Positions 8,330-17,199 of a stretch of 64,000 nucleotides of DNA are shown here, piece after piece. The translations under genes were made by a program, and so were the position numbers. Below the pieces are notes generated by a model. That model worked only from the letters and a program-made list of their open reading frames with translations. It ran no database searches and was not told the origin of the DNA. Source of the DNA: JALQUL01 sp040382935. GTDB lineage: Bacteria > Pseudomonadota > Gammaproteobacteria > Burkholderiales > Burkholderiaceae_C. The stretch is from assembly GCA_040382935.1 (NCBI GenBank), contig JBEIEP010000006.1:36535-100534 (forward strand), given 5' to 3'. Each line of letters opens with the position of its first letter. Position 1 is the first letter of the stretch.

Positions 8330-8881
8330 TTAACCCAAACGAGCAGCCGTAGCAGCGACGTGTGCGCCGAAGGCTTTGGCGCCGTCAAGATCGCCTTGGG
8401 GCATTTCAGCGGGGCTGGAATCTGAAGGGGATTGCGCCAAAAGGCCTGCCCAACCACCCAGGTAGTTTAGGTCGTTGCGACCGGCCGCTTTGCTGTTGCT
8501 AGGCATTTGGTTCAAACCCACCCAAAGTCCACCGTGCTGCATGGCCAAGGTGAATAGAGCGTTCATGGTGTTGCCTTTGTCGCCATTCATAGAGGCGCTG
8601 TTGGTAAACCCCGCAAACAGCTTGTTGCTCCAAGCACGGCCGTACCAAGGCTTGGACGATGCATCGGCAAACTTTTTGAACTGCCAGCTCACATTGCCCA
8701 TATAGGTGGGGCTGCCAAACACAATGGCGTCGGCCGCGTTCAGTTGGTCCCAACCGGCTTCGGGCACGTTGCCTTCAGCGTCGATGGCCACTAGCTCAGC
8801 GCCCGCGCCCTGCGCTACAGCTTGGGCAATACGTTGGGTATGGCCGTAGCCTGAGTGATAAACAACAACAATTTTTTTCAT
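8330..8881 (-). CDS. Flavodoxin-fold NAD(P)H-dependent FMN reductase / quinone reductase (WrbA-like)
   Basis: The product is 183 aa with an N-terminal FMN phosphate-binding loop VVYHSGYGHTQRIAQAVAQGA, then ADAIVFGSPTYMGNVSWQFKKFAD, the family's second FMN-contact block. WrbA-like proteins carry out two-electron reduction of quinones with NAD(P)H, limiting semiquinone and superoxide formation, in the cytoplasm. It is shorter than canonical WrbA (about 198 aa), so the name is used only as a family label. It is the last gene of a leftward pirin-doxX-wrbA operon, 76 bases after doxX, and is followed by the 8248-8294 terminator. Confidence 0.88.
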   Translation of the reverse strand: MKKIVVVYHSGYGHTQRIAQAVAQGAGAELVAIDAEGNVPEAGWDQLNAADAIVFGSPTYMGNVSWQFKKFADASSKPWYGRAWSNKLFAGFTNSASMNGDKGNTMNALFTLAMQHGGLWVGLNQMPSNSKAAGRNDLNYLGGWAGLLAQSPSDSSPAEMPQGDLDGAKAFGAHVAATAARLG

Positions 8882-8957
8882 ATCAACACCTATCTAAGAA
8901 AAACACAAAAGAAAACTTAAGGAAGCCCAGCAACCCGACGGGCCGCAAAAGATGGAC

Positions 8958-9365
8958 TTAGGCCGCTTTGCGGGCATCCAAACTCCAGGCACCTGCGCCT
9001 GCCGAGGCAAGGATCAACAGGCCACCGGTAATGGCGAGGTTCTTAAAGAACATCAGTTGTTGCACGAACTGTGCATCGGCAGGTACCGCCCAAAAGGCAT
9101 GAAACACCACAGTGGCTACCAGCGTAAACGCGGCAAGCACCAGTGCGGCAACCTTGGTGCGATAGCCCAACGCCAAGGCCAATCCGCAGCCCACCTCAAC
9201 CAATATGGCGAGCACTGCGCCCGCACTGGCCAAGGGCAAACCCACCGAGGCGATGTACTGCACCGTGCCTTGAAATCCGGCGATTTTGGATAAGCCTGCA
9301 GGTACAAACATCAAAGCGATCAGCAGACGGCCTACGAGAGAAAAAGCGGGGTGTAAGGGGTTCAT
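8958..9365 (-). CDS. DoxX-family membrane protein
   Basis: The product is 135 aa with four hydrophobic segments (about residues 8-26, 46-66, 72-92 and 104-122), typical of the small DoxX family. The N-terminal RLLIALMFVPAGLSKIAGF block is diagnostic. DoxX proteins are inner-membrane proteins linked to quinone or thiosulfate chemistry and oxidative stress; the substrate is not known here. It sits between pirin (28 bases upstream) and the WrbA-like reductase on one transcript, a frequent gene trio in proteobacteria. Confidence 0.88.
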   Translation of the reverse strand: MNPLHPAFSLVGRLLIALMFVPAGLSKIAGFQGTVQYIASVGLPLASAGAVLAILVEVGCGLALALGYRTKVAALVLAAFTLVATVVFHAFWAVPADAQFVQQLMFFKNLAITGGLLILASAGAGAWSLDARKAA

Positions 9366-9393
9366 AAAAAGTCCAATAAAAAGAAAAAAATCC

Positions 9394-10116
9394 TCAGGGA
9401 GCGAGGTCGAAAACCAAGACCTGGGCCGATGTGCCCTGGTCCAAGCAATGGGTTGCAGGGCCGGTTAGCGCGACCGCGTCGCCGGTTTGCAGTGGTTGTC
9501 CGTCCAGTGCGCATTGGCCGCTGATGACGTGAACATAGGTCAAACGCCCTGCGGGTGTTTGCCATTGATGGCTTTGCGCCCCGTCAAACTGCCCATAGAG
9601 CAGCCTGGCGTCTGCGTTAAGGCCTACGCACCCAGGGCGCGGCACTTGCCCCGCGGCGGGTTTAGGTTCGGCAATCACGGTGAGATGGCCTTGGCTCGCG
9701 CTCAGGTCCACATCGGTCTGTTCGTATTCAGGGGCCAAGTTGACGGCGTTGGGCAACAACCAAATTTGCAAAAAATGGGTTTCTGCGCCCTGCGCTTGGT
9801 TCATCTCACTGTGCTCAACACCCGTGCCAGCCGTCATGCGCTGGATCTGGCCCGGCAAAATTGTCGAGGCGTTGCCCATGCTGTCTTGGTGCCCCAAAGC
9901 ACCCTTCTGCACCAGGCTGACAATTTCCATGTTCCTGTGACCATGGCGCCCAAAGCCCGTGTGCGGCGCAATACGGTCTTCGTTAATCACGCGCAGATTC
10001 CCAAAACCCATGTTGTTTGGGTCGTAGTAACTCCCAAACGAGAAACTGTGAAACGACTTGAGCCAACCATGGTCGGCGAAACCGCGCGCACTGGATAGTC
10101 GAATTGTTTGCGTCAT
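9394..10116 (-). CDS. Pirin-family protein (bicupin)
   Basis: The product is 240 aa from the ATG at 10116 (MTQTIRLSSARGFADHGWLK). The frame continues upstream to 10338, but that part has no pirin similarity and overlaps the divergent LysR gene. Pirin motifs are clear: HSFSFGSYYDPNNMGFGNLRVINEDRI, GFGRHGHRNMEIVSLV with the metal-binding His residues, and MTAGTGVEHSEMN in the first cupin; the second cupin is RLTYVHVISGQCALDGQPL. Some family members are iron-dependent quercetinases; activity here is unproven. First gene of the operon and divergent from the LysR regulator. Confidence 0.9.
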   Translation of the reverse strand: MTQTIRLSSARGFADHGWLKSFHSFSFGSYYDPNNMGFGNLRVINEDRIAPHTGFGRHGHRNMEIVSLVQKGALGHQDSMGNASTILPGQIQRMTAGTGVEHSEMNQAQGAETHFLQIWLLPNAVNLAPEYEQTDVDLSASQGHLTVIAEPKPAAGQVPRPGCVGLNADARLLYGQFDGAQSHQWQTPAGRLTYVHVISGQCALDGQPLQTGDAVALTGPATHCLDQGTSAQVLVFDLAP

Positions 10117-10207
10117 GTTGAAGTTTCTAGGATGGGTAACACGGGGTTGAAGGCCTCCAATGTAATTCACCCCAAGGCGAAACGACTTCTGTAAGATTGA
10201 CGTCACC

Positions 10208-10229
10208 ATTCTATTTATTTGAATAGAAT
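10208..10229. promoter_or_regulatory. 22-bp inverted repeat, candidate LysR operator
   Basis: The perfect 8-bp arms ATTCTATT (10208-10215) and AATAGAAT (10222-10229) flank a 6-base spacer. The repeat lies between the divergent pirin (start 10116) and LysR (start 10238) genes, ending 8 bases before the LysR start codon. It is a good candidate for the regulator's own binding site and for coordinated control of both transcripts. Confidence 0.6.
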
Positions 10230-10237
10230 CGGCTTCT

Positions 10238-11173
10238 ATGTACAAATCTAGAAATATCCTGAACCCTGAATCCCTCAGTCTCTTGTTGTCGATTGAACGA
10301 GAGGGCAGTTTCGCGGGGGCTGCCAGAGCGGAAGGCATAGTACCCAGCGCATTGACCTATCGGGTGCGGCAAATCGAAGAGGCCTTGGACGTTTTGCTTT
10401 TTGACCGCAGTTCGCGCAACGCCAAACCCACGCCCGCTGGATTGGCCTTGTTGCGCGAAGCCGAACGCCTTCTGGTAGAAACCGATGGTGTGGCCAATCG
10501 CATCAAACGGATCGCCACAGGATGGGAGAGCCAATTTACCATCGCCATCGACGGTGTACTCAACAGTGGGCCCCTACTGGAACTTTGCGAGCAGTTTTTT
10601 TTGCTCAAGGCCCCTACCCGCTTGCGGCTAAAAAAAGAGGTGTTGTCGGGCACCCTGGAAACCTTGGTTAGCGGCCAAGCCGACCTGGCATTGGGAGTGG
10701 GCGGCGATCACAACATTGCCCATTTGCTGACACGCCCCATAGGCGAGATGCGCTTTCCCTTTGTGGTGGCAAAAACCCACCCGCTGGCGTCTGCGCCAGA
10801 GCCTTTGGGCGACGACGTGTTACGTCAAACACGGGCCATTGCCGTGGCCGACTCGGTCAAGCAGGGTCCCAGCCTGACCTTTGGTCTCTTGCAGGGCCAA
10901 GAGGTATTCACCGTGGCCACTTTGCACGACAAGTTACAGGCGCAGTTGCACGGCCTGGGGGCTGGTTTTTTACCCGAACATATGGTCAAGCCTTACCTAG
11001 AAACAGGACAACTGGTTGAAAAGACCGTAGACCGAGAGCGCGGCAACGTGCGTCTGCATTACGCATGGCGAGCCCCTGTTGGCGCAGGCAACGGCAGAGC
11101 CCTGCAATGGTGGTTATCGCAACTGCAAAGCGAGCGCACCTTGAGCGCCCTTTTATCGGTCAGTAGGTCATAA
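10238..11173 (+). CDS. LysR-family transcriptional regulator, divergent from pirin-doxX-wrbA
   Basis: The product is 311 aa. The N-terminal winged helix-turn-helix is seen in LSLLLSIEREGSFAGAARAEGIVPSALTYRVRQIEEALDVLLFDRSSRNAKPTPAG (about residues 13-68); the effector-binding domain follows (FTIAIDGVLNSGPLLELCEQF onwards). The ATG at 10238 fits the family N-terminus. LysR proteins usually regulate the adjacent divergent gene, so it probably controls pirin-doxX-wrbA, perhaps in response to electrophiles or quinones, as with similar reductase clusters. The inducer is inference only. Confidence 0.92.
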   Translation: MYKSRNILNPESLSLLLSIEREGSFAGAARAEGIVPSALTYRVRQIEEALDVLLFDRSSRNAKPTPAGLALLREAERLLVETDGVANRIKRIATGWESQFTIAIDGVLNSGPLLELCEQFFLLKAPTRLRLKKEVLSGTLETLVSGQADLALGVGGDHNIAHLLTRPIGEMRFPFVVAKTHPLASAPEPLGDDVLRQTRAIAVADSVKQGPSLTFGLLQGQEVFTVATLHDKLQAQLHGLGAGFLPEHMVKPYLETGQLVEKTVDRERGNVRLHYAWRAPVGAGNGRALQWWLSQLQSERTLSALLSVSRS

Positions 11174-11290
11174 AAATGACACCGACGGGCCGAATGCCCT
11201 GTACAGTGAGAGGGTCCGCACCAAACGTGGCCAATGGTGAGTGCAGTGCCGGGCATTTATTACCGAACAACCCAAAAGGACAACCTACCC

Positions 11291-12355
11291 ATGAAAAAAT
11301 CCCCATCCAAAACAGTTGCCGTGGTAGGCGCAGGCATCGCCGGTTTGGCCGCCGCTCGCACCTTGATGCAAGGCGGTTGGGACGTTCATGTATTTGAGCA
11401 AGAAGCCACGGTAGGTGGACGTATGGCCAGCTTGGATTCAGAGCTAGGGATCTTTGATTTAGGCACCCAGTATTTCACCGTGCGAGACCCTCGCTTTCAA
11501 AAGGTATTGAAGGGCTCGCCCGCCCAATGCAAGCCCTGGCGCGCCGTGTCAATGCAGGGCAAAGATTCCTCAACATCCGATCAAACCCTTTCGGTAGCCA
11601 CGGCCTCTATGGGCGCTTTGGCCGCGCATTGGGCTGCCCCTGTTCAAGCGGTCCACAGATTGCACCTTTCTAGCACCGTCACTGGCATCGCCCCCGACGC
11701 GCTGATGAAAGGCAAATGGCAGGTACTCACCCAGGCAGGCCCAAGTAGCGTTGGGTCCGATAGGCCCTCGGTTTACACAGGGTTTGACCATGTGGTGCTG
11801 GCAACCCCGGCAGCGCAGGCCGCAGACCTACTGCGCCAATCGGGCGAAACGTCGGTGGCATTGAGGCGTGGCACGACCCAAATGGTCAACTCCCTTTCTA
11901 AAGTAGAAACTGCACCTTGTTGGTCGATAGGTCTGGCCTTTGCCCTGGCCACCGACCCGGCGCGCCCCCTGGGACCCGCATGGGACTGCGCACGGCCCAA
12001 CGACCATCGAATCGCCTGGATGGTGAGGGAACTGTCCAAACCGGGCCGAACGGGCGTCGAGCGTTGGGTGGTACAGGCCACGGCCAACTGGTCGCTGGAA
12101 CACTTTAACGACAGCAGCGAACGGGTTCAGTCCAAGTTGCTCAAGTCGTTTGCCGAACTCACCGGGATACATGCGGCACCCACCTTGATAACCGCCAAGC
12201 GTTGGGCGCACGCCAAAACCACTGTGCCGCTAGGCAAGTCTTATTTGTTGCAGGGCAGCCTGGGCTTGGCGGTCTGTGGCGATTACTGCAACGGCTACCG
12301 CGTCGAAGACGCCTTTGTTTCTGGTCTGGAGTTGGCCCTCGCGATGGGCCAGTAG
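11291..12355 (+). CDS. FAD/NAD(P)-dependent amine-oxidase-fold oxidoreductase (renalase-like)
   Basis: The product is 354 aa from ATG 11291, with AAAAGGA about 9 bases upstream; the longer frame from 11234 is not needed. The Rossmann FAD site VAVVGAGIAGLAAARTLMQG and the following GGRM motif (ATVGGRMASLDSE) are plain near residues 9-50. FDLGTQYFTVRDPRF is typical of bacterial renalase-like oxidoreductases, and the C-terminal LAVCGDYCNGYRVEDAFVSG contacts FAD. The substrate is unknown. It lies upstream of gluQ in the same direction with a 43-base gap. Confidence 0.85.
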   Translation: MKKSPSKTVAVVGAGIAGLAAARTLMQGGWDVHVFEQEATVGGRMASLDSELGIFDLGTQYFTVRDPRFQKVLKGSPAQCKPWRAVSMQGKDSSTSDQTLSVATASMGALAAHWAAPVQAVHRLHLSSTVTGIAPDALMKGKWQVLTQAGPSSVGSDRPSVYTGFDHVVLATPAAQAADLLRQSGETSVALRRGTTQMVNSLSKVETAPCWSIGLAFALATDPARPLGPAWDCARPNDHRIAWMVRELSKPGRTGVERWVVQATANWSLEHFNDSSERVQSKLLKSFAELTGIHAAPTLITAKRWAHAKTTVPLGKSYLLQGSLGLAVCGDYCNGYRVEDAFVSGLELALAMGQ

Positions 12356-12398
12356 AGCGCAAAGGCTTGCAGGGATTGATCAAGCCACGGGGCTGGTT

Positions 12399-13343
12399 AT
12401 GGATAACTATGTTGGGCGCTTCGCACCCTCTCCCACTGGCCCAGTGCACATGGGATCCCTGGTCGCAGCACTGGCCAGTTGGCTAGACGCACGGGCTCAC
12501 CGGGGTTGCTGGTTGGTTCGGATTGAGGACGTTGACCAAACCCGCTGCAAAACCGCTTATGCCGAAACCATACTTGGGCAGTTGGCCGCCCACGGACTCA
12601 CGAGCGACCAATCGGTCATTTGGCAAAGCCGCCGCGTGCCGCTGTACAACAAGGCACTTGGGTATCTTCAAGCCAATGGCTGGGTCTACCCCTGCACCTG
12701 CAGCCGTGCCCGTATCTTGCAAGCGCAAAGCACCTTGCCCAAGCGCCATGAAGACCTTGTCTACCCCGGGTTTTGCCGCTTACACCCGGTGACCCCCTCC
12801 GCCACTGCGGCATGGCGCTTTCAGGTTAATCGCCGCTGGCCTGCTGAGCAACACCCAGCAAGCGTTTACCCAATCGTTAACTGGCACGACCGCCGACTCG
12901 GCCAACAATCACAAAACGTCGCTGAGGAGGTAGGGGATTTTGTGGTCAAGCGGGCAGATGGATTGTTTGCCTACCAACTGGCCGTGGTGGTAGACGACGC
13001 CGAACAAGGCGTTACCCACGTGGTGCGTGGCGAGGATTTAGCCAACAACACCCCCAGGCAAATCCTTTTGCAAGAGGCCTTGGGTTACCTCAGGCCTCAC
13101 TACCTGCACACCCCTTTGGTATTCGCCGCCGACCACCAAAAACTCTCTAAGCAAAGCGGTGCCAAGCCCTTAGACCCTCACCTAGCGCTAGAAAACTTGG
13201 CCCAAGCGGCCGGGCATTTGAATTTGCATTGGACACCCACGGCGGGGCATTTGTCAGAGGGCCTGGCGGATTTGGTCGGGCAGTGGAGTGCCGCAATGGA
13301 TGCCACGGCTAAAATGCCCTCGCGGCCTAAACGGCCAGCTTGA
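12399..13343 (+). CDS. gluQ: Glutamyl-Q tRNA(Asp) synthetase
   Basis: The product is 314 aa from the ATG at 12399 (MDNYVGRFAPSPTGPVHMGS). It attaches glutamate to the queuosine base at position 34 of tRNA(Asp). It is a truncated class I GluRS paralogue: the HIGH-like block is PTGPVHMGSL, the KMSKS-like block is HQKLSKQSG, and Cys residues YPCTCSRARI with a later YPGFC make the expected zinc site. No anticodon-binding domain follows, as normal for the family. The partner queuosine enzyme queG is encoded 6 kb away. Its TGA stop overlaps the trmB ATG by one base. Confidence 0.93.
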   Translation: MDNYVGRFAPSPTGPVHMGSLVAALASWLDARAHRGCWLVRIEDVDQTRCKTAYAETILGQLAAHGLTSDQSVIWQSRRVPLYNKALGYLQANGWVYPCTCSRARILQAQSTLPKRHEDLVYPGFCRLHPVTPSATAAWRFQVNRRWPAEQHPASVYPIVNWHDRRLGQQSQNVAEEVGDFVVKRADGLFAYQLAVVVDDAEQGVTHVVRGEDLANNTPRQILLQEALGYLRPHYLHTPLVFAADHQKLSKQSGAKPLDPHLALENLAQAAGHLNLHWTPTAGHLSEGLADLVGQWSAAMDATAKMPSRPKRPA

Positions 13344-14098
13344 TGCCGCACCCCCAACAACAAACCCCTGCCATGACCCAGCCTCCCGTCCCCCACCCCC
13401 GTACCATACGCAGCTTTGTCATGCGGGCCGGCCGTACAACCGTGGGGCAGCAGCGGGCCTTGGACACCTTGGGAGCGCAGTTTCTGATTCCCTTTCAATC
13501 CCATCCTGTGCAACCGGATGCACTATTTTTAGACAAGCACAAAGATTGTCCGTTGGTACTCGAAATCGGATTTGGTATGGGAGAGGCCACCGCAGCCATT
13601 GCGGCAACTCTGCCCAACACGCGCTTCCTGGCCTGCGAGGTACACCCTCCTGGTGTGGGCGCCTTGCTTGCGCGTATCGACCAAGCTGGGTTGGACAATC
13701 TGCGGCTTATCAACCACGACGCGGTGCAGGTGATTGACCAGATGCTGCCCGACGCTTGCCTGGACGGAATTCACATCTTTTTTCCAGACCCCTGGCATAA
13801 AAAACGCCACAACAAGCGCCGGCTCATTCAAGCCGAGTTTGTCGACAAATTGGTCGCAAAACTACGCCCAGGTGGCACCATTCACGCCGCCACCGATTGG
13901 CAAGACTACGCGGTTCAAATGCTGCAAACGTTCTCAAGCTGCCCCGCGCTGCGTAACCAAAGCCTGCGTGCCGATGGGTTTTCTGACAAGCCCAGCTACC
14001 GCCCTTTGACCAAGTTTGAAAACCGGGGTTTGCGCCTAGGGCACGGGGTTTGGGATCTGGTGTTTGAACGTCGCACCACTGAAAACATCAACGCCTAA
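13343..14098 (+). CDS. trmB: tRNA (guanine-N7-)-methyltransferase
   Basis: The product is 251 aa from ATG 13343, which shares one base with the gluQ stop (TGATG), indicating translational coupling; a second start at 13373 (MTQPPVPHPRTIRS) is equally plausible. It makes m7G46 in tRNA with SAM. Motifs are RSFVMRAGRTTVGQQRAL, the SAM site LVLEIGFGMGEATAAIA, HIFFPDPWHKKRHNKRRLIQ (catalytic/substrate loop) and the C-terminal TKFENRGLRLGHGVWDLVFER. All family-conserved blocks are present. It converges with xerD, leaving 20 bases between stop codons. Confidence 0.95.
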   Translation: MPHPQQQTPAMTQPPVPHPRTIRSFVMRAGRTTVGQQRALDTLGAQFLIPFQSHPVQPDALFLDKHKDCPLVLEIGFGMGEATAAIAATLPNTRFLACEVHPPGVGALLARIDQAGLDNLRLINHDAVQVIDQMLPDACLDGIHIFFPDPWHKKRHNKRRLIQAEFVDKLVAKLRPGGTIHAATDWQDYAVQMLQTFSSCPALRNQSLRADGFSDKPSYRPLTKFENRGLRLGHGVWDLVFERRTTENINA

Positions 14099-14118
14099 AA
14101 AACCTTGGCAACAGTTCC

Positions 14119-15009
14119 TCAACCTCTAGGGTGATGACTGGCGTGTATGCGCTGCAGCCGCTCACGCGCAACATGGGTGTAAATCGTTGTGGTCGAGATA
14201 TCGGTATGCCCCAATAGCATTTGCACAGCACGCAAATCGGCACCGTGGTTGAGTAAATGGGTGGCAAAAGCATGGCGCAGGGTGTGGGGTGAAAGGGCCT
14301 GCGTAATGCCTGCGCGTAAGGCATTTTTCTTGACGATGTACCAAAACATGACGCGTGTCATGGCCTTGGCGTGGTGCGTTACAAACAAGTCGTCACTCAC
14401 CTGTCCACCCAGCAAATGCGTCCTTGCGTTGGCCACGTACAAACGCAGCCAATCACCCGCAATCTCTCCAAACGGAACCAAGCGCTCTTTGCTGCCCTTG
14501 CCTGTGACCTGCACAATCCCATCTGCAAAGCTGACTTGGTAGGTTTTTAGGCCCACCAACTCGCTCACCCTTAGCCCGCTGGCGTACATCAGTTCAAGCA
14601 TGGTGCGATCACGCAGGCCCAAAGGCGTTTCAGTATCCGGGCTGGCCAACAAAAGTTCCACCTGTTGTTCGCTCAAGGTATGGGGAATGCGCAGGCTTTG
14701 GCGTGCGGGTGCCAGTCGCAGCGTGGGGTCTGCGGTGGTCAGCTGCTGGCGCAATGCCCAGCGGTAAAAGCGCTTGAACACGGTTAAGCGCCGGTTGGCG
14801 GTGCTGGGCTTGCTGGCCAGATGGCGTTCACCAAAATAGGCCTGTAAGTCTGCTTCCGCTGCCTTGGTCAGACTTTTGCCATGGGCCAACAGCCACTCCT
14901 GTAAGGCACTAAGGTCGCGCCGATAGGCCTCTAAGGTGTTGCGCGCCAAGCCGTCTTCCAACCAAAGCGCATCTACAAAGGCATGTACCTCAGTGTCGTC
15001 GGTTTTCAT
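14119..15009 (-). CDS. xerD: Site-specific tyrosine recombinase XerD
   Basis: The product is 296 aa, the normal length. With XerC it resolves chromosome dimers at dif. An N-terminal SAM-like core-binding domain (VHAFVDALWLEDGLARNTLEAYRRDL, residues about 8-33) precedes the catalytic domain with all key residues: Arg in YASGLRVSELVG, Lys in VTGKGSKERLVP, HTLRHAFATH, the second His in GHTDISTT and the nucleophile Tyr277 in TTIYTHV. No nearby att site or mobile element is seen, so this is the housekeeping recombinase rather than an integrase. Confidence 0.94.
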   Translation of the reverse strand: MKTDDTEVHAFVDALWLEDGLARNTLEAYRRDLSALQEWLLAHGKSLTKAAEADLQAYFGERHLASKPSTANRRLTVFKRFYRWALRQQLTTADPTLRLAPARQSLRIPHTLSEQQVELLLASPDTETPLGLRDRTMLELMYASGLRVSELVGLKTYQVSFADGIVQVTGKGSKERLVPFGEIAGDWLRLYVANARTHLLGGQVSDDLFVTHHAKAMTRVMFWYIVKKNALRAGITQALSPHTLRHAFATHLLNHGADLRAVQMLLGHTDISTTTIYTHVARERLQRIHASHHPRG

Positions 15010-15033
15010 GGTGGCATCAGTCTAAGGGGTGCG

Positions 15034-15064
15034 AAAAAAAGCCCTGTCCATTGCGGTACAGGGC
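15034..15064 (-). terminator. Intrinsic terminator after the Bug-family gene
   Basis: On the minus strand the stem GCCCTGT / ACAGGGC (15041-15047 with 15058-15064) with a 10-base loop is followed by seven T residues (complement of 15034-15040). It lies just past the stop of the Bug-family gene and before xerD, separating the two leftward transcripts. Confidence 0.85.
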
Positions 15065-15085
15065 CTTGGCTTAGCAAGGTGTTTA

Positions 15086-16060
15086 TCAGTCCAGCGTTAA
15101 CTTGTTGGCTTGAACCACTTTTTTATACACTTCAAATTCAGCTTTGATCTGTTCGGCAAATTGCACGGGGGTGTTGGCCACAATCACCGAACCGGTATCT
15201 TCTACGCGCTTGCGAACCGCTGGGTCTTCTAAGGCCTTTTTAACACCGGCATTGATTTTTTCAACCACCTCAGCAGGTAGCCCTTTAGGTCCGTAAATTC
15301 CGTAGTAGGCCATGCGGTTAACAGGCGCCAATCCCACCTCTGCAAAGGTAGGCACGTTGGGCAATTGTTTCAGGCGCTTAGGTGCGGCAACGACGATAGG
15401 AATCAGTTTTCCGGATTGAATAAACGGCATGGCTGACGGAAGGTTGTCAAAAATAATCGGCACCTGCCCGGCCACCGTGTCGTTCAATGCGGGACCCGCA
15501 CCACGGTAAGGAATATGGATGATAAAGGTGCCACTTAAACTTTTGAACAGCTCGGTTTGCAAATGGCCGATGCCGCCTGTACCCGACGACGCGTAAGAGT
15601 ACTTGCCGGGGGATTTTTTCAGCTCAGCCAAGAAACCCTTGTAGTCTTTGGCTGGAAAGCTGGGGTGAACAGCAATAACGTTGGGCGTCGCGGCAACGTT
15701 GATGATGGGCGTAAAGTCAGTCACCGGGTTGTACGGGATTTTGGCATTGATGGCCGGGTTGGCGGCCGTGGTAGACACCGTTGCCATGCCCAGGTTGTAC
15801 CCATCAGGTGCTGCTTTAGCCGTTTCGTTGGCACCAATCACGCCTCCCCCGCCCGCTTTGTTCTCAACGATCACGCTTTGCCCCAGCGCCTTACCCAATG
15901 GGTCGGCAATCCCCCGTGCCACGATGTCGGTGGTGCCGCCAGGCGCAAAAGGCACCTGCAATTTCACGGGTTTGTTGGGGTAAGCCTGCGCCAGCACCAG
16001 GCCGGACAACGTTAACCCCAAAAGCCCGACCAAGCCCGATTGAATAGGTTTTGCAAACAT
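15086..16060 (-). CDS. Bug-family (tripartite tricarboxylate transporter) solute-binding protein
   Basis: The product is 324 aa with a Sec signal peptide (VGLLGLTLSGLVLAQA, cleavage near residue 25). Family blocks are YPNKPVKLQVPFAPGGTTDIVARGIADPL, VENKAGGGGVIGANETAKAAPDGYNLG, and PVTDFTPIINVA. Bug proteins bind small carboxylates in the periplasm; Comamonadaceae and Bordetella encode dozens, most without adjacent TctA/TctB membrane genes, as here. The ligand cannot be read from sequence. It has its own terminator and a 199-base intergenic region upstream, so it is probably monocistronic. Confidence 0.93.
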   Translation of the reverse strand: MFAKPIQSGLVGLLGLTLSGLVLAQAYPNKPVKLQVPFAPGGTTDIVARGIADPLGKALGQSVIVENKAGGGGVIGANETAKAAPDGYNLGMATVSTTAANPAINAKIPYNPVTDFTPIINVAATPNVIAVHPSFPAKDYKGFLAELKKSPGKYSYASSGTGGIGHLQTELFKSLSGTFIIHIPYRGAGPALNDTVAGQVPIIFDNLPSAMPFIQSGKLIPIVVAAPKRLKQLPNVPTFAEVGLAPVNRMAYYGIYGPKGLPAEVVEKINAGVKKALEDPAVRKRVEDTGSVIVANTPVQFAEQIKAEFEVYKKVVQANKLTLD

Positions 16061-16259
16061 AAATACTCCTAAAAATAGCCAAGGAAATCCAACCTTTGGA
16101 ATCCTCCTATTCGGCTAATTTACCAGTTAAGCCTTACAAGTCCATCCGCATTTGCACTTATCCGTAAGCGATCTGTGGACAATTTGCAAAATCCCTGATG
16201 AGTCCCCCGTACGACGAACCGGCAACCAAGCCCAACATCCACGCTGTTACGATCCACCC

Positions 16260-17171
16260 ATGAACTACGTCCAACTGATATTGCCCGACTTTTTGCTCAT
16301 CCTGTGCGGCACGCTGCTGTGCCGGTACTCGGCACTAAAAAAGCCGGTATGGGAGCAGGTAGAGATTTTGGTGTACTACTTTTTGTTTCCTGTGCTGTTG
16401 TTTCATTCCATCGTCAAAAGCCCGATTGAATTGAGCAGTGCGTCGCATCTGATGGTGGCAGGTTGGATGACTGGCCTGAGTGCGATTGCCTTGTCTTACA
16501 GCCTGCCCTACTGGCCGGTGCTAAAGAACCAGTTCAGTGCGCATGATTACGCGGGCAGCAGTCAAATTGCTTTTCGCTTCAATTCATTCATCGGTTTGGC
16601 GCTGGCCGATAGGCTGGGCGGGGCCGCTGGAGTACAGCAAATGGCGGTACTGGTAGGGGTATGTGTACCGATGTTTAACATCGCCGCCGTATGGCCCATG
16701 GCCAGGCACTCGCAGCGCCCGTTTTTAAAGGAATTGGCGCGCAACCCCTTGATTATTGCCACCTTGTCGGGTTTGGCCGTTAACTTTATGGGGTTGTCTA
16801 TCCCGCAATGGTTGGAGCCCTCGGTGGGTCGCATAGGTGCCGCCTCGTTGGCTTTGGGTTTGATGTCCGCTGGCGCCGGTCTGATGATTCATTCGGTGGC
16901 ACAGGTCAAGGTGTTAACCGCCTCGGTGCTAACCATCCGGCACCTCATCACACCTTTGGTGGCTTTTGGCGTTACCCAGGTGCTCTCCCTGCCGCCATTA
17001 CAAGCCTCGGTATTGTTGGCGTTTTCTGCGCTTCCTACGGCCTCAAGCAGCTATGTATTGGCATCACGCATGGGTTACAACGGGTCTATCGTAGCAGGCA
17101 TGGTCACCCTGTCTACCCTGCTGGGCATTGCCAGCCTACCGTTTGCACTGGGTGTGTTGGGCAGCCTCTGA
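16260..17171 (+). CDS. AEC-family (auxin efflux carrier) transporter
   Basis: The product is 303 aa from ATG 16260 (MNYVQLILPDFLLILCGTLL); the frame upstream to 16152 has no similarity. It has about ten hydrophobic segments in two repeats and the family features NSFIGLALADRL and LPTASSSYVLASRMGY before the last helices. Bacterial AEC permeases export or exchange organic acids such as malate or malonate; the substrate is not predictable. It is divergent from the Bug gene. It converges with the haem-sensor gene, with 28 bases between stops and no clear terminator. Confidence 0.88.
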   Translation: MNYVQLILPDFLLILCGTLLCRYSALKKPVWEQVEILVYYFLFPVLLFHSIVKSPIELSSASHLMVAGWMTGLSAIALSYSLPYWPVLKNQFSAHDYAGSSQIAFRFNSFIGLALADRLGGAAGVQQMAVLVGVCVPMFNIAAVWPMARHSQRPFLKELARNPLIIATLSGLAVNFMGLSIPQWLEPSVGRIGAASLALGLMSAGAGLMIHSVAQVKVLTASVLTIRHLITPLVAFGVTQVLSLPPLQASVLLAFSALPTASSSYVLASRMGYNGSIVAGMVTLSTLLGIASLPFALGVLGSL

Positions 17172-17199
17172 CAGGCGACTCAAACACCCCCTGGGTACT

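Noticed and set aside
14119..15009. XerD considered as a phage or island integrase
   Set aside because: Length and motifs are those of housekeeping XerD, neighbours are core genes, and no att repeats or tRNA target lie nearby.
16156..16182. Pair of DnaA-box-like 9-mers (TTATCCGTA and TGTGGACAA) in the Bug/AEC intergenic region
   Set aside because: Both deviate from TTATCCACA, only two occur, and no dnaA, dnaN, AT-rich unwinding region or gidA/parAB neighbours are present; not an origin.
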